Positions 1 through 7,975 of a stretch of DNA of 13,446 bases are shown one piece after another; positions within the stretch are counted from its first letter, which is position 1; each line of letters begins with the position of its first letter. This stretch comes from an uncultured Clostridia bacterium (GTDB lineage Bacteria; Bacillota; Clostridia; Oscillospirales; Ruminococcaceae): the NCBI GenBank assembly GCA_947629275.1, contig CANRDG010000037.1, positions 1 through 13,446 on the forward strand. Direction: 5' to 3'. The translations under genes were made by a program, and so were the position numbers. Under the pieces are notes generated by a model. That model made no database searches. It was given only the letters and a program-made list of their open reading frames with translations, and was not told where the DNA came from.

Positions 1-45
1 GGCAAATTTATACAGTCAAATACACATCGACTGCACAACATTAAA

Positions 46-74
46 ATTGTACCATATTACAGACGAAATGTAAA
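46..74 (-). promoter_or_regulatory. Sigma-A type promoter reading out of the left edge
   Basis: On the minus strand TTTACA (69-74) and TACAAT (46-51) are separated by exactly 17 bp. Each hexamer matches 5 of 6 consensus bases, and TGG just upstream of TACAAT gives an extended -10 (TGnTACAAT). Transcription would start near position 39 and run off the left end, so the gene it drives lies outside the window. The 1-119 stretch contains nothing else I can support. I see no GC-rich hairpin after folD, so read-through from folD into this gene is possible. Confidence 0.6.
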
Positions 75-119
75 GAGCGTTCACAAATTATTAAGAATTT
101 ATTTAAATTTTAAGATCTC

Positions 120-977
120 TTACTCTATACCTTGCTTGATTTTTGCCGCTGTAAGAGTATTTTTCATAAGCATAGCAATCGTCATAGGACCTACGCCGCC
201 CGGAACAGGTGTTATAAAGCTTGCTTTTTCTTTAGCGCTGTCAAAATCAACGTCGCCGCACAGTTTGCCATTTTCAAGTCTGTTCATACCTACATCTATA
301 ACCACAGCGTCATCTTTTATCATGTCGCCTGTGACGAGCTTCGGCACGCCTACCGCAACTACGAGTATATCGGCTTTTCTGCAATGCTCGGCGAGGTCAT
401 TTGTCTTTGAATGGCAAATAGTCACAGTACCGCTCTTATGCAAAAGCAGCATCGACATCGGCTTGCCTACAATATTGCTCCTGCCGACAACCACACATTC
501 TTTGCCCTTTATATCAACTCCGGTGGAAGCTATAAGCTCCATTATACCGGCAGGCGTACACGGCAGAAAGCTGTACTCCCCTATCATTATCTTGCCGACA
601 TTCACAGGATGAAAAGCGTCAACGTCCTTTTCAGGCGAAATGCTATTTATAACTGCCTTTTCGTCAAGGTGCTTCGGCAGCGGCAGCTGAACAAGTATGC
701 CGTTCACGTTGTCATCTTTATTTAGCTTATCAATAAGCTGTAAAAGCTCTTCCTGCGTGGTATCGGCGCTCAACGCATACTCGTATGATGTAAATCCGAC
801 CGTTTCGCAAGCCTTTTTCTTGTTGTTTACGTATATGCGCGATGCAGGGTCGTCACCGACAATGACCACCGCAAGACCTATGCTTATGCCGTATTTGGCT
901 TTTATAGCCGCTGTTTCCTTTGCTATTTCTTCTTTCACTTTTGCCGAAACGGCTTTTCCGTCAATAATATTTGCCAT
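120..977 (-). CDS. folD: FolD: bifunctional methylenetetrahydrofolate dehydrogenase / methenyltetrahydrofolate cyclohydrolase
   Basis: FolD is a cytosolic homodimer that oxidises 5,10-methylene-THF with NADP+ and hydrolyses the product to 10-formyl-THF, supplying one-carbon units for purines and formyl-Met-tRNA. At 285 aa it is the usual family length. Visible signatures are the catalytic Y49 and K53 in YVNNKKKAC, the DVD at 118-120 (folate-binding Asp) before FHP, LPCTPAG at 138-144, the Rossmann-type GRSNIVGKP at 165-173, and the C-terminal PVPGGVGPMT signature at 257-266. The ATG lies 6 bp after the lgt stop, and its ribosome binding site (GAGGAG) is inside the last lgt codons, which suggests translational coupling. 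It is the last gene of the ymfF-ymfH-lgt-folD unit. Nothing is truncated or missing. Confidence 0.97.
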   Translation of the reverse strand: MANIIDGKAVSAKVKEEIAKETAAIKAKYGISIGLAVVIVGDDPASRIYVNNKKKACETVGFTSYEYALSADTTQEELLQLIDKLNKDDNVNGILVQLPLPKHLDEKAVINSISPEKDVDAFHPVNVGKIMIGEYSFLPCTPAGIMELIASTGVDIKGKECVVVGRSNIVGKPMSMLLLHKSGTVTICHSKTNDLAEHCRKADILVVAVGVPKLVTGDMIKDDAVVIDVGMNRLENGKLCGDVDFDSAKEKASFITPVPGGVGPMTIAMLMKNTLTAAKIKQGIE

Positions 978-983
978 ACTTTA

Positions 984-2327
984 TTACTCCTCATTGTTGT
1001 TTTCATCGCTGTCGGCAGCATTTTCATTTTCTTTAGCTTCTTCAACTTCGTCAGCCACAGTATCGTCTTCTTCATCTTCATCATCTTCATAAAGAATACT
1101 CTCATATTCTTCGGTATCTTCTTTTATCAAGCCTTTTTTAAGGTCGGCAAAATACTTCTTTTCCGCCTCTTTAAGCTCTTTCAGCTTTTCGAGATGCGCT
1201 TTGTTGCCCTCTTCGCCATACTTTTCGTCATACTCTTTTTGCAGCTGCGAAAAATCCTTGCCCTCAGACTTAGCCTTTGAAATGCTCTTTTTGAGAGCCT
1301 TTTTCTCGGCTGTTCTTTCAATATCGAGCCTGTAAGCCGCAAGCTGAACTTTTGAAGCCTCAGTCTGACAATAGAGCTTGCTATCGCCTGCACGCTTTGC
1401 CATGCCTCTGAATATGATTATCAATACTATCGAAGCCAGCACGCAGGTACCTGCAACAAGCTGTGAAACGCGAATATTTCCAAGATAAAGGCTGTCAGTG
1501 CGAAGTCCCTCTATGAAAAATCTGCCAAGGCCGTACCAACCGATATAAAGCAGGAACACCTCGCCGTCAAACTTTCTGTGCTTGAAATACAGATGCAGCA
1601 GCACAAAGCCCAGCAAGCACCACAACGACTCGTACAAAAAGCAAGGGTGAACAGGCAGATAGCAATTCAGCTTGTCGCCTGTTTTCAGAAAATAATCATC
1701 GCTTACGTTTACAAGATAGCTTATGGTCGTCTGGCTCATCATGCCCCACGGCAGCGTTGTGTTTGTGCCAAAAGCCTCTTGGTTAAAGAAGTTACCCCAC
1801 CTGCCTATACATTGCCCTATCAAAAAGCACGGACCGCATATGTCAAGCATTGCAAGCAGGCTTTGTTTGTGCATTTTAATAATTATGCCGCCTACCAGCA
1901 CCGCGCCGATAAGACCGCCGTATATTGCAAGTCCACCGCTTCTTGTGTCGAAGAAATCTTTAAAACCTACGCCGGTATCGTTGAACACCACATAGTAAAG
2001 CCTTGCACCGAAGATCGCGCCGATAAGTCCGCCTATTATAGCGTCAGACATTTTATCGGGGTTCAGACCCGTTGGTACCATTTTTCTGTAGCCGTAAAAC
2101 AGCGCAAGCACTATTCCTATGGCAATAAGAAAGCCGTACCAGTATACCTTGAAATTTACTCCCGGTATCGTGAAGCACACCCTGTCAATGGTTATGCCCG
2201 AATTTAAAATATTGTCCGAATCGCCGAAGAACGGAAAATACGTCTTGTTTGGGTTATCCTTGATAGTGGCTATCGTTTCTTTGCTCACCTCTTCGGCAAA
2301 CATTAAAAGTCCGTTTAATGATGTCAT
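984..2327 (-). CDS. lgt: Lgt: prolipoprotein diacylglyceryl transferase with a long charged C-terminal extension
   Basis: Lgt moves diacylglycerol from phosphatidylglycerol onto the lipobox cysteine of prolipoproteins, the first step of lipoprotein maturation in the cytoplasmic membrane. The core (about residues 50-307) has around seven membrane segments, VYWYG at 61-65, SGGLAIYGG at 130-138 and the Lgt signature GQCIGRWGNFFNQEAFG at 171-187. R176 and N179 correspond to E. coli R143 and N146; R269 in GRFFIEGLR corresponds to R239. I chose the ATG at 2327 (447 aa) because GGAGAG sits just upstream and it lies 13 bp after the ymfH stop; a longer frame would run into ymfH. Most Lgt proteins are roughly 260-300 aa. 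Here about 140 residues follow the last membrane segment: a Lys/Glu-rich, probably coiled-coil region (about 325-405), then a tail very rich in Asp and Glu (about 403-447). The enzyme call is secure; the extension's role is unknown. Confidence 0.96.
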   Translation of the reverse strand: MTSLNGLLMFAEEVSKETIATIKDNPNKTYFPFFGDSDNILNSGITIDRVCFTIPGVNFKVYWYGFLIAIGIVLALFYGYRKMVPTGLNPDKMSDAIIGGLIGAIFGARLYYVVFNDTGVGFKDFFDTRSGGLAIYGGLIGAVLVGGIIIKMHKQSLLAMLDICGPCFLIGQCIGRWGNFFNQEAFGTNTTLPWGMMSQTTISYLVNVSDDYFLKTGDKLNCYLPVHPCFLYESLWCLLGFVLLHLYFKHRKFDGEVFLLYIGWYGLGRFFIEGLRTDSLYLGNIRVSQLVAGTCVLASIVLIIIFRGMAKRAGDSKLYCQTEASKVQLAAYRLDIERTAEKKALKKSISKAKSEGKDFSQLQKEYDEKYGEEGNKAHLEKLKELKEAEKKYFADLKKGLIKEDTEEYESILYEDDEDEEDDTVADEVEEAKENENAADSDENNNEE

Positions 2328-2340
2328 ATTCTTCTCTCCA

Positions 2341-3657
2341 TTATGTTTTATTGTTCTTGTCAGTTGGCAGCACCAAAGACATTGCCATGCGCTCGAGGTC
2401 AAACAGCTCGGGAAGATCTTTAGAAATATCCTCAAAGGTCATTTCCGCAAAGACTTCTATATTGTCAAACACATCTATTCCCATAAGCGCGGAACTCAGC
2501 ATTATCTCCGCACAGTACTGCACCTTGTCAAAACCGCGTATCATGCTGCCGTATCTTGCTTTTTTAAGAATGTCAAAACGCTCTCTGTCAAGACCGTTTT
2601 TGGCAGCCGCAGCTATTTCGTCCTGTATGCGTTTTGCAACGGCATGGGGGTCTTTCGACTCGCCGCTGAATACGTTGTAAAAATAGCCCGCACCGTAACA
2701 ACATTCGGTCGAGAACGACGAGTTTATCAGCCCTTCTTCCGTCAGCTTGTTGTAAAGCTTAGAAGTATTCCCAAGCAAAAGCTCCATTATCATTGAGGCT
2801 TCATAGCTCTTTTTAAGCTGCTCCTTGCCGCTGTAGGGGCGGCACTTGTAACCTATATTAAAAATAGGCTGACCCACAGGAAAAACCGATGTTATTTCAT
2901 TTTGCGCTATTCTGTCAGGCTCGTTGAACGGCCTTACCTCAGGTTTAATGTTTTTTGAAGGCACAAGCAGCTCGTCGCAAATTCTAAGCACCTCGTCAAC
3001 ATCTATATTTCCTGCTATGCAAAGAACCATATTATTCAAATTATAAAACGTATTATAGCACTGATACAAAAGCTCGGGCGTTATTTTTGCTATAGATTCA
3101 ACCGTGCCCGCAATATCTATCCTGACAGGGTGTTCTACATACAGGCAATTGAGCAAATCATAAAATGACTGCCGTTCGGGGTTGTCACGGCTCATCTGAA
3201 TTTCCTGACCTATTATGCCAAGTTCTTTTTCAATAGTCTCTTTTGTAAAGTACGGTTTTTGCACAAAGGACAGCAGTACCCTGAGCGAATCTGCATAATT
3301 TGCCGTGCAACTGAAAAGGTATGCGGTGTGATCAAAGGTGGTGTATGCGTTTCCCATAGCTCCGGTTTTGGCATACAGTTCAAAAGCATCGCAGTCTTCA
3401 TTTTCAAAAAGCTTGTGTTCAAGAAAATGCGCTATGCCCTCTGGCACGTCGGTAAAGTTTTCTTCACCCTCAATTCGAAAGCTGTTGTGCAGCGAACCGT
3501 ATTTTGCCGCGAACAGCGCCTCCGTAGTGGTAAAGCCCTCCATTTGCCAAAGAAAAATATCAAGTCCGCTGGGGTGTTTCACATAAACGTAGCTGTCGCT
3601 GCCCTTGGGGGCGCTGATGACTTTTCTTTCATATGCACCGTATTTATCACTGCTCAT
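2341..3657 (-). CDS. ymfH: YmfH-type M16 zinc peptidase (active member of the YmfF/YmfH pair)
   Basis: This 438-aa protein belongs to the insulinase/pitrilysin (M16) family. It carries the inverted zinc motif HxxEH as HFLEH at 77-81, with the catalytic Glu at 80. The distal Glu pair, E145 and E152 (in EKELGIIGQEI), has the 7-residue spacing seen in M16 enzymes, so it should be catalytically competent. In B. subtilis YmfH and YmfF lie next to ymfI; current family annotation (where they are also spelled YfmH/YfmF) links them to 5-aminopentanol modification of elongation factor EF-P. I recall this from the literature; it is not shown by the sequence. The ATG at 3657 is preceded by GGAGGAACACG and overlaps the 3' end of ymfF by 11 bp, implying coupled translation. 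A substrate cannot be named from sequence. Confidence 0.9.
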   Translation of the reverse strand: MSSDKYGAYERKVISAPKGSDSYVYVKHPSGLDIFLWQMEGFTTTEALFAAKYGSLHNSFRIEGEENFTDVPEGIAHFLEHKLFENEDCDAFELYAKTGAMGNAYTTFDHTAYLFSCTANYADSLRVLLSFVQKPYFTKETIEKELGIIGQEIQMSRDNPERQSFYDLLNCLYVEHPVRIDIAGTVESIAKITPELLYQCYNTFYNLNNMVLCIAGNIDVDEVLRICDELLVPSKNIKPEVRPFNEPDRIAQNEITSVFPVGQPIFNIGYKCRPYSGKEQLKKSYEASMIMELLLGNTSKLYNKLTEEGLINSSFSTECCYGAGYFYNVFSGESKDPHAVAKRIQDEIAAAAKNGLDRERFDILKKARYGSMIRGFDKVQYCAEIMLSSALMGIDVFDNIEVFAEMTFEDISKDLPELFDLERMAMSLVLPTDKNNKT

Positions 3658-4939
3658 CGTGTTCCTCCTCTCCGCTTGTCGGTCGCAGAGCGTACACAGA
3701 GTCAAGCCTGAAACTGTTTGCGGTAGAAATTATATCTTCACGCGTAACTGCATTAAGAATATCTATCACTTCATTCGGCGTATAGCAAGTACCTCTGCGG
3801 CACTGCACCATATACCACGATATAAGCGAAAGCATACTGTCATAGTTGCTGCGAAACGCGCCCGTTATCATCAGTTTTGTTTCCTGGAGTTCTTTTTCAG
3901 TTATATCGCCGCCGCACAGCAAAGAAAACTGCTCATTTATGGCATCTGTAGTTTTTTCAAGGTTTTTATCGTCAATGCCGCTTTCTACAAGAAGCGTATT
4001 ACTGTATTCGGCAAAGATAGCAGAACAGCTGTAGCACAGGCTCATTTTCTCACGTACGTTCATAAACAGCTTTGATGTGGGTATCAGTCCGAACAGCGCA
4101 GCTAACAGTTTTGCGGCATACAGATCGCATTTTGGCGATTTATACGCCATTACCAGCCTTGTCTGTTTTATGTCCATGTTCTCTGACATCTTTTCCGTCT
4201 GCGGCTTTATCTGCGACGGAACATAATATTTCGGCTTATGAACATTTCCCCTAGGTATTGCAGAAAAGGCATCTTCAAGCATTTTTACAGCATCGGATAC
4301 ATCTTCCGAACAGCCTACATATATTTCTATATGCGAATCCGCCAGAAAAGACTTGTAAAGCTTAAATACCTGCTCATTTGTAACGGCTTCGGCTTCTTTG
4401 CGTTCACCGTATATGACAGCGCCCAGTTTTTCGCCGCGGTAAATAAGTTTTGAAGTCGCCTGTTTCAGAGCATACGAGCCTTTGTTATTTATCTCTGAAT
4501 CTATCTCGTCCAAAAGTTCCTGCTTTAAAAGCGCAAATTCTTTGCCGTTGAACGCACCTTTCTCGGTCTTTGGCGAGAATATAGCACTAAGCAGCACCTT
4601 CACAAGCTCTGCGGTCACTTTTTCGTCGCCTATGGTATATCTGTCAGCTATACAGCCTGCAAGAAAAGTTGTGACATAGTTGTTTCCAACAATTTTTTCC
4701 GAGTCGGAAAATGTCGCATCATAAAGCGAGGCAAGCTTCATATTAAGCGCCTCACGCGTGGGATAATCAGCATTTGACACCGACAATATATTAGGCAGCA
4801 GCGCACGCGCCGAAGTTTCCGACGGTTCAAAATCGCTGACAAACTGCACCGCGATATAATTTGTTTTGAACTTGTCGTCGCGTATCTCGCTTATATACAC
4901 ACCGTCGGCAAGCTGTTTTCTGTTGTATGTTACAGGCAA
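3647..4939 (-). CDS. ymfF: YmfF-type M16 family protein, catalytically degenerate partner
   Basis: This 430-aa M16-fold protein lacks HxxEH. Where the zinc motif should fall it reads SARALLPNILSVSN, as expected of the inactive YmfF subunit that accompanies an active YmfH-like subunit (compare the alpha/beta mitochondrial processing peptidase pair). Family annotation ties it to EF-P 5-aminopentanol modification. The frame is open upstream to 4963, but I place the start at the TTG at 4939 (protein begins MPVTYNRKQLADGVY). A strong Shine-Dalgarno AAAGAGGTG at 4946-4954 lies 6 nt before it, and the candidate at 4963 has no ribosome binding site. A promoter at 4988-5016 makes this the first gene of the unit. 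Both subunits are present and intact, so a heterodimer is likely (inference). Confidence 0.87.
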   Translation of the reverse strand: MPVTYNRKQLADGVYISEIRDDKFKTNYIAVQFVSDFEPSETSARALLPNILSVSNADYPTREALNMKLASLYDATFSDSEKIVGNNYVTTFLAGCIADRYTIGDEKVTAELVKVLLSAIFSPKTEKGAFNGKEFALLKQELLDEIDSEINNKGSYALKQATSKLIYRGEKLGAVIYGERKEAEAVTNEQVFKLYKSFLADSHIEIYVGCSEDVSDAVKMLEDAFSAIPRGNVHKPKYYVPSQIKPQTEKMSENMDIKQTRLVMAYKSPKCDLYAAKLLAALFGLIPTSKLFMNVREKMSLCYSCSAIFAEYSNTLLVESGIDDKNLEKTTDAINEQFSLLCGGDITEKELQETKLMITGAFRSNYDSMLSLISWYMVQCRRGTCYTPNEVIDILNAVTREDIISTANSFRLDSVYALRPTSGEEEHDEQ

Positions 4940-4945
4940 TAAAAG

Positions 4946-4954
4946 CACCTCTTT
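4946..4954 (-). promoter_or_regulatory. Ribosome binding site that fixes the TTG start of ymfF
   Basis: AAAGAGGTG on the minus strand is complementary to the 3' end of 16S rRNA over at least six bases. It sits 6 nt before TTG (4937-4939), which supports that codon rather than the upstream TTG at 4963. Confidence 0.7.
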
Positions 4955-4987
4955 CACTATCAAACTTGTGTTTATGCATTAAAATAT

Positions 4988-5016
4988 ATTATATCACAAC
5001 TTTTCAGAAATTTCCA
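4988..5016 (-). promoter_or_regulatory. Extended -10 promoter of the ymfF-ymfH-lgt-folD unit
   Basis: On the minus strand a perfect TATAAT (4988-4993) is preceded by TGA, giving TGnTATAAT. TGGAAA lies at 5011-5016 with a 17-bp spacer (4 of 6 matches to the -35). Transcription should start near 4981, leaving a leader of about 42 nt before the ymfF TTG. No operator-like palindrome is visible around it. Confidence 0.7.
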
Positions 5017-5055
5017 TAGTTTCAGCGTTATTTTATAAATTTTCATAAAACCGTC

Positions 5056-5097
5056 ACAAAAACAAGATCCCGATGTAACATTTGTATACATCGGGAT
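5056..5097 (-). terminator. Rho-independent terminator after nrdG
   Basis: An 11-bp perfect stem (ATCCCGATGTA at 5067-5077 paired with TACATCGGGAT at 5087-5097) has a 9-nt loop. On the minus strand it is followed by CTTGTTTTTG. It begins 11 nt after the nrdG stop and closes the nrdD-nrdG unit. The opposite side has A residues rather than a T-run, so it acts in the minus direction only. Confidence 0.88.
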
Positions 5098-5108
5098 AGA
5101 AAAAATTG

Positions 5109-5615
5109 TCAGTTCCAGTCGGCTAAAACGGCATGACCCTCGTCAAGCGAACTTTTAATATCTATAACTCGCTGATTTTTGCTGCCCTTGAAATGAAGCT
5201 CCAGACTTCTCTGCCCCAGTTCAAATCTGCCGTCTATTAGAAAATCAACATATTCAAGCAGATCGCGCCAGCCGTTGGTTTCGTTTGCGCCGTCAATAAG
5301 CTGTTCATAGGTATAGCCCGTATAGGTAATGACATTCAGCCCATGTTCTTTGGCGGCTTTTGCTACGGGTACAAGAGCCTTTGCCTGGCACATCGGTTCT
5401 CCGCCGCTCAAAGTTATGCCGTCAAGCAGCGGATTTGACAAAAATTTTGAAATGATCTCGTCGGTATCTGCTTCACTTCCGCCGTTAAAATCATGCGTCT
5501 GCGGATTATGACAGCCCTTGCAGTTATGCGGACAGCCCTGCGTAAATACCGTAAATCTTATTCCCGGTCCGTCAACTATAGAATCATTGACCGTGCCTGC
5601 GATCCTGAGTTTCAA
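5109..5615 (-). CDS. nrdG: NrdG: anaerobic ribonucleoside-triphosphate reductase activase (radical SAM)
   Basis: NrdG uses a [4Fe-4S] cluster and S-adenosylmethionine to place the glycyl radical on NrdD, making the class III ribonucleotide reductase active under anaerobic conditions. The protein is 168 aa, normal for the family. The CxxxCxxC radical SAM motif is CPHNCKGC with C28, C32 and C35, preceded by the typical DGPGIRFTVFTQG stretch. The SAM-binding GGEP is at 71-74. The start codon is TTG at 5615, supported by AAAGGAAAG just upstream and by the gene beginning 25 bp after the nrdD stop. It shares the nrdD transcript and NrdR control, and a terminator follows directly. Confidence 0.96.
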   Translation of the reverse strand: MKLRIAGTVNDSIVDGPGIRFTVFTQGCPHNCKGCHNPQTHDFNGGSEADTDEIISKFLSNPLLDGITLSGGEPMCQAKALVPVAKAAKEHGLNVITYTGYTYEQLIDGANETNGWRDLLEYVDFLIDGRFELGQRSLELHFKGSKNQRVIDIKSSLDEGHAVLADWN

Positions 5616-5640
5616 ATCAAACTTTCCTTTCTTTCCGATA

Positions 5641-7953
5641 TTACAGACTGTGCTTTACTCTGTCCTCTACCTCGGCGCGTTTTGCGTTGTTGAATCTGTC
5701 AAGCGTACCTACAAGGTAGCCGGTTATTCTTCTTATACGCTCAAAGCCTACCTGATGTTCTTCCTCGGTACGTCCGCACTTGGGGCAAACATCGCCTATT
5801 ATGCCTGTATATCCACAGCATGGGTCGCGGTCAACAGGGTGGTTGATAGAGCCGTAGCCAACGCCGCTTTCTTTCATGCAGCGAACTATCTTTTCAAAAG
5901 CCGGCAAGTTTTGCAGCGGGTCGCCGTCAAGCTCAACATAGCTTATATGACCTGCGTTTGTCAAAGCGTGATACGGCGCTTCTATCTTAATCTTCTCAAA
6001 CGCGCTGATAGGATAATATACGGGAACATGGAAAGAGTTGGTATAGTAATCTCTGTCTGTAACGCCCTTTATTATGCCGAAACGCTCTTTGTCCATTCTT
6101 ACAAATCTGCCCGAAAGACCTTCGGCAGGGGTAGCAAGCAGCGAGAAGTTGAGCGTATACTTCGCGGTCATCTCGTCCATGCGCTTTCTCATCTTTGTAA
6201 TTATTTCAAGACCGAGTTCCCTAGCCTCTTCGCTTTCGCCGTGGTGCTTGCCTATAAGAGCAACAAGGCATTCAGCAAGACCTATAAATCCAACGGAAAG
6301 TGTACCGTGTTTAAGTATCTCGCCTACCTCGTCATCAGGACCGAGCTTTCTGGAATCTATCCAAACGCCCTGACCCATAAGGAACGGATAGTTCTTTACC
6401 TTTTTGCTGCTCTGTATACGGAAACGGTGCAGCAGCTGGTCAACGCAAAGATCTATCATTTCATCGAGGCTGTCAAAGAAAGTGCCGATATTTCTGTTAG
6501 CCTTTATTGCAAGTCTCGGCAGGTTTATCGAGGTAAAGCTAAGATTTCCTCTGCCGGTAACTATTTCTCTGCTCGGATCAAAAACGTTGCCTATAACTCT
6601 TGTGCGGCAGCCCATGTAAGCTATTTCGGTGTTGGGGTCGCCCTCTTTATAGTAAGGCAGATTGAACGGAGCATCTATAAACGAGAAGTTCGGGAAAAGC
6701 CTCTTAGCCGAAACGCGTATAGCCAGCTTGAACAAATCATAGTTGGGATCTTCGGGATTATAGTTTACGCCCTCTTTTACCTTGAATATATGTATCGGGA
6801 AAATAGGTGTTTCGCCGTTGCCAAGACCTGCCTCCTGCGCGAGCAGCACGTTCTTTATAACCATTCTGCCCTCTATCGAAGTATCCGTTCCATAGTTTAT
6901 AGAGCTGAACGGTGTCTGCGCGCCTGCACGGGAGTTCATGGTATTAAGATTATGTATAAGAGCCTCCATAGCTTGATATGTAGCTCTGTCAGTCTCTTTT
7001 TCGGAAGTCTTGTATGCAAACTTCTGTATCTTGTCGGCAGTGGCGCTATCGGTAAATCCTGTCAGCAGTTCTTTTTCAGCCTTGAAATAGTTCTCGTCCA
7101 TATTAAGGGCAGGCTTCAGACCCTGCTGCGAGAGCTTTTCCTTTATCTGCTTTGCGATATCTTCTGCATCGGTAACGCCTGCAAGCAGTTCGAGAGCCCT
7201 TGCAATGTTGTCAACATAGCGGTGTATGAATGTCTTTCTTACGCCGTCTGCCATGGCATAGTCAAACATAGGCACGCTCTGACCGCCGTGCTGGTCGTTT
7301 TGGTTAGACTGAATAGCAATGCAGGCAAGAGCGGCATAGCTGGAAATATCGTTGGGCGTTCTCAGGTGACCGTGACCTGTAGAAAAGCCGCGGTCAAACA
7401 GGTCTTTCAGATCTATCTGGGTGCAGGTAGTCGTAAGAGTATAAAAATCAAGGTCGTGTATATGTATATCTCCCTCAGCGTGAGCCTTTGCGTGCTTAGG
7501 GTCAAGCACATACATCTCGTAAAACTCTTTAGCGCCCACAGAGCCGTATTTAAGCATAGTGCCCATGGCGGTGTCGCCGTCAATATTGGCGTTCTCTCTC
7601 TTTATGTCGCTGTCCTTAGCCGCCTTGAAAGTAAGGTCTTCATACACCTTCATAAGACGTGTATTCATTTCTCTTGCTCTTGTGCGGTTTGATCTGTAAA
7701 GAATGTAAGCCTTTGCGGTGGCTGCATGACCTTCTTCTATAAGCACCTTTTCAACAATATCCTGTATCTGCTCTACAGTAGGTGTTTCAAGGTCGTTTGC
7801 CATAAGCTCATCGCCAACTTTGCCTGCAAGAAGCAGCGCCTCATCATAGTCTGTACCACCTACAGCCTGTGCGGCTTTGAAAATAGCATTAGCTATCTTC
7901 TCAATGTTGAACGTTACTGTTCTTCCGTCTCTTTTGCGTATCCTTGTGATCAT
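5641..7953 (-). CDS. nrdD: NrdD: class III anaerobic ribonucleoside-triphosphate reductase
   Basis: NrdD reduces ribonucleoside triphosphates to deoxyribonucleotides without oxygen, using an oxygen-sensitive glycyl radical. The 770-aa protein has an N-terminal ATP cone (about residues 1-90, starting MITRIRKRDGRTVTFN), the allosteric activity site for ATP/dATP. The catalytic barrel follows, with C449 in MGCRTRV as the probable thiyl-radical cysteine. A C-terminal cysteine cluster (C712, C713, C723, C726) is the likely zinc site. The glycyl-radical loop RRITGYLVGT carries G745. The ATG at 7953 is preceded by AGGGGAG. From about residue 88 to the end no Leu or Ser is encoded by TTA, CTA or TCA, a bias that suggests high expression. 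It is the first gene of the nrdD-nrdG unit and sits behind two NrdR boxes. Confidence 0.98.
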   Translation of the reverse strand: MITRIRKRDGRTVTFNIEKIANAIFKAAQAVGGTDYDEALLLAGKVGDELMANDLETPTVEQIQDIVEKVLIEEGHAATAKAYILYRSNRTRAREMNTRLMKVYEDLTFKAAKDSDIKRENANIDGDTAMGTMLKYGSVGAKEFYEMYVLDPKHAKAHAEGDIHIHDLDFYTLTTTCTQIDLKDLFDRGFSTGHGHLRTPNDISSYAALACIAIQSNQNDQHGGQSVPMFDYAMADGVRKTFIHRYVDNIARALELLAGVTDAEDIAKQIKEKLSQQGLKPALNMDENYFKAEKELLTGFTDSATADKIQKFAYKTSEKETDRATYQAMEALIHNLNTMNSRAGAQTPFSSINYGTDTSIEGRMVIKNVLLAQEAGLGNGETPIFPIHIFKVKEGVNYNPEDPNYDLFKLAIRVSAKRLFPNFSFIDAPFNLPYYKEGDPNTEIAYMGCRTRVIGNVFDPSREIVTGRGNLSFTSINLPRLAIKANRNIGTFFDSLDEMIDLCVDQLLHRFRIQSSKKVKNYPFLMGQGVWIDSRKLGPDDEVGEILKHGTLSVGFIGLAECLVALIGKHHGESEEARELGLEIITKMRKRMDEMTAKYTLNFSLLATPAEGLSGRFVRMDKERFGIIKGVTDRDYYTNSFHVPVYYPISAFEKIKIEAPYHALTNAGHISYVELDGDPLQNLPAFEKIVRCMKESGVGYGSINHPVDRDPCCGYTGIIGDVCPKCGRTEEEHQVGFERIRRITGYLVGTLDRFNNAKRAEVEDRVKHSL

Positions 7954-7975
7954 TTTGACTATCTCCCCTTAATTT

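Noticed and set aside
1040..1095. Microsatellite-like GAA/GAT tract as a phase-variable repeat
   Set aside because: It is an imperfect mix of codons for Asp and Glu at the very end of lgt, without a uniform unit. It is better explained as an acidic tail.
1578..2207. A 209-codon plus-strand frame opposite lgt
   Set aside because: It lies entirely within the well-supported lgt core, has no ribosome binding site, and its translation is compositionally odd. It is a shadow of lgt.
5518..7692. A 724-codon open frame on the plus strand opposite nrdD and the start of nrdG
   Set aside because: It runs in exact codon register with nrdD, so its openness follows from nrdD's lack of TTA, CTA and TCA codons. 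The translation resembles no known protein, and no good promoter or ribosome binding site precedes it.
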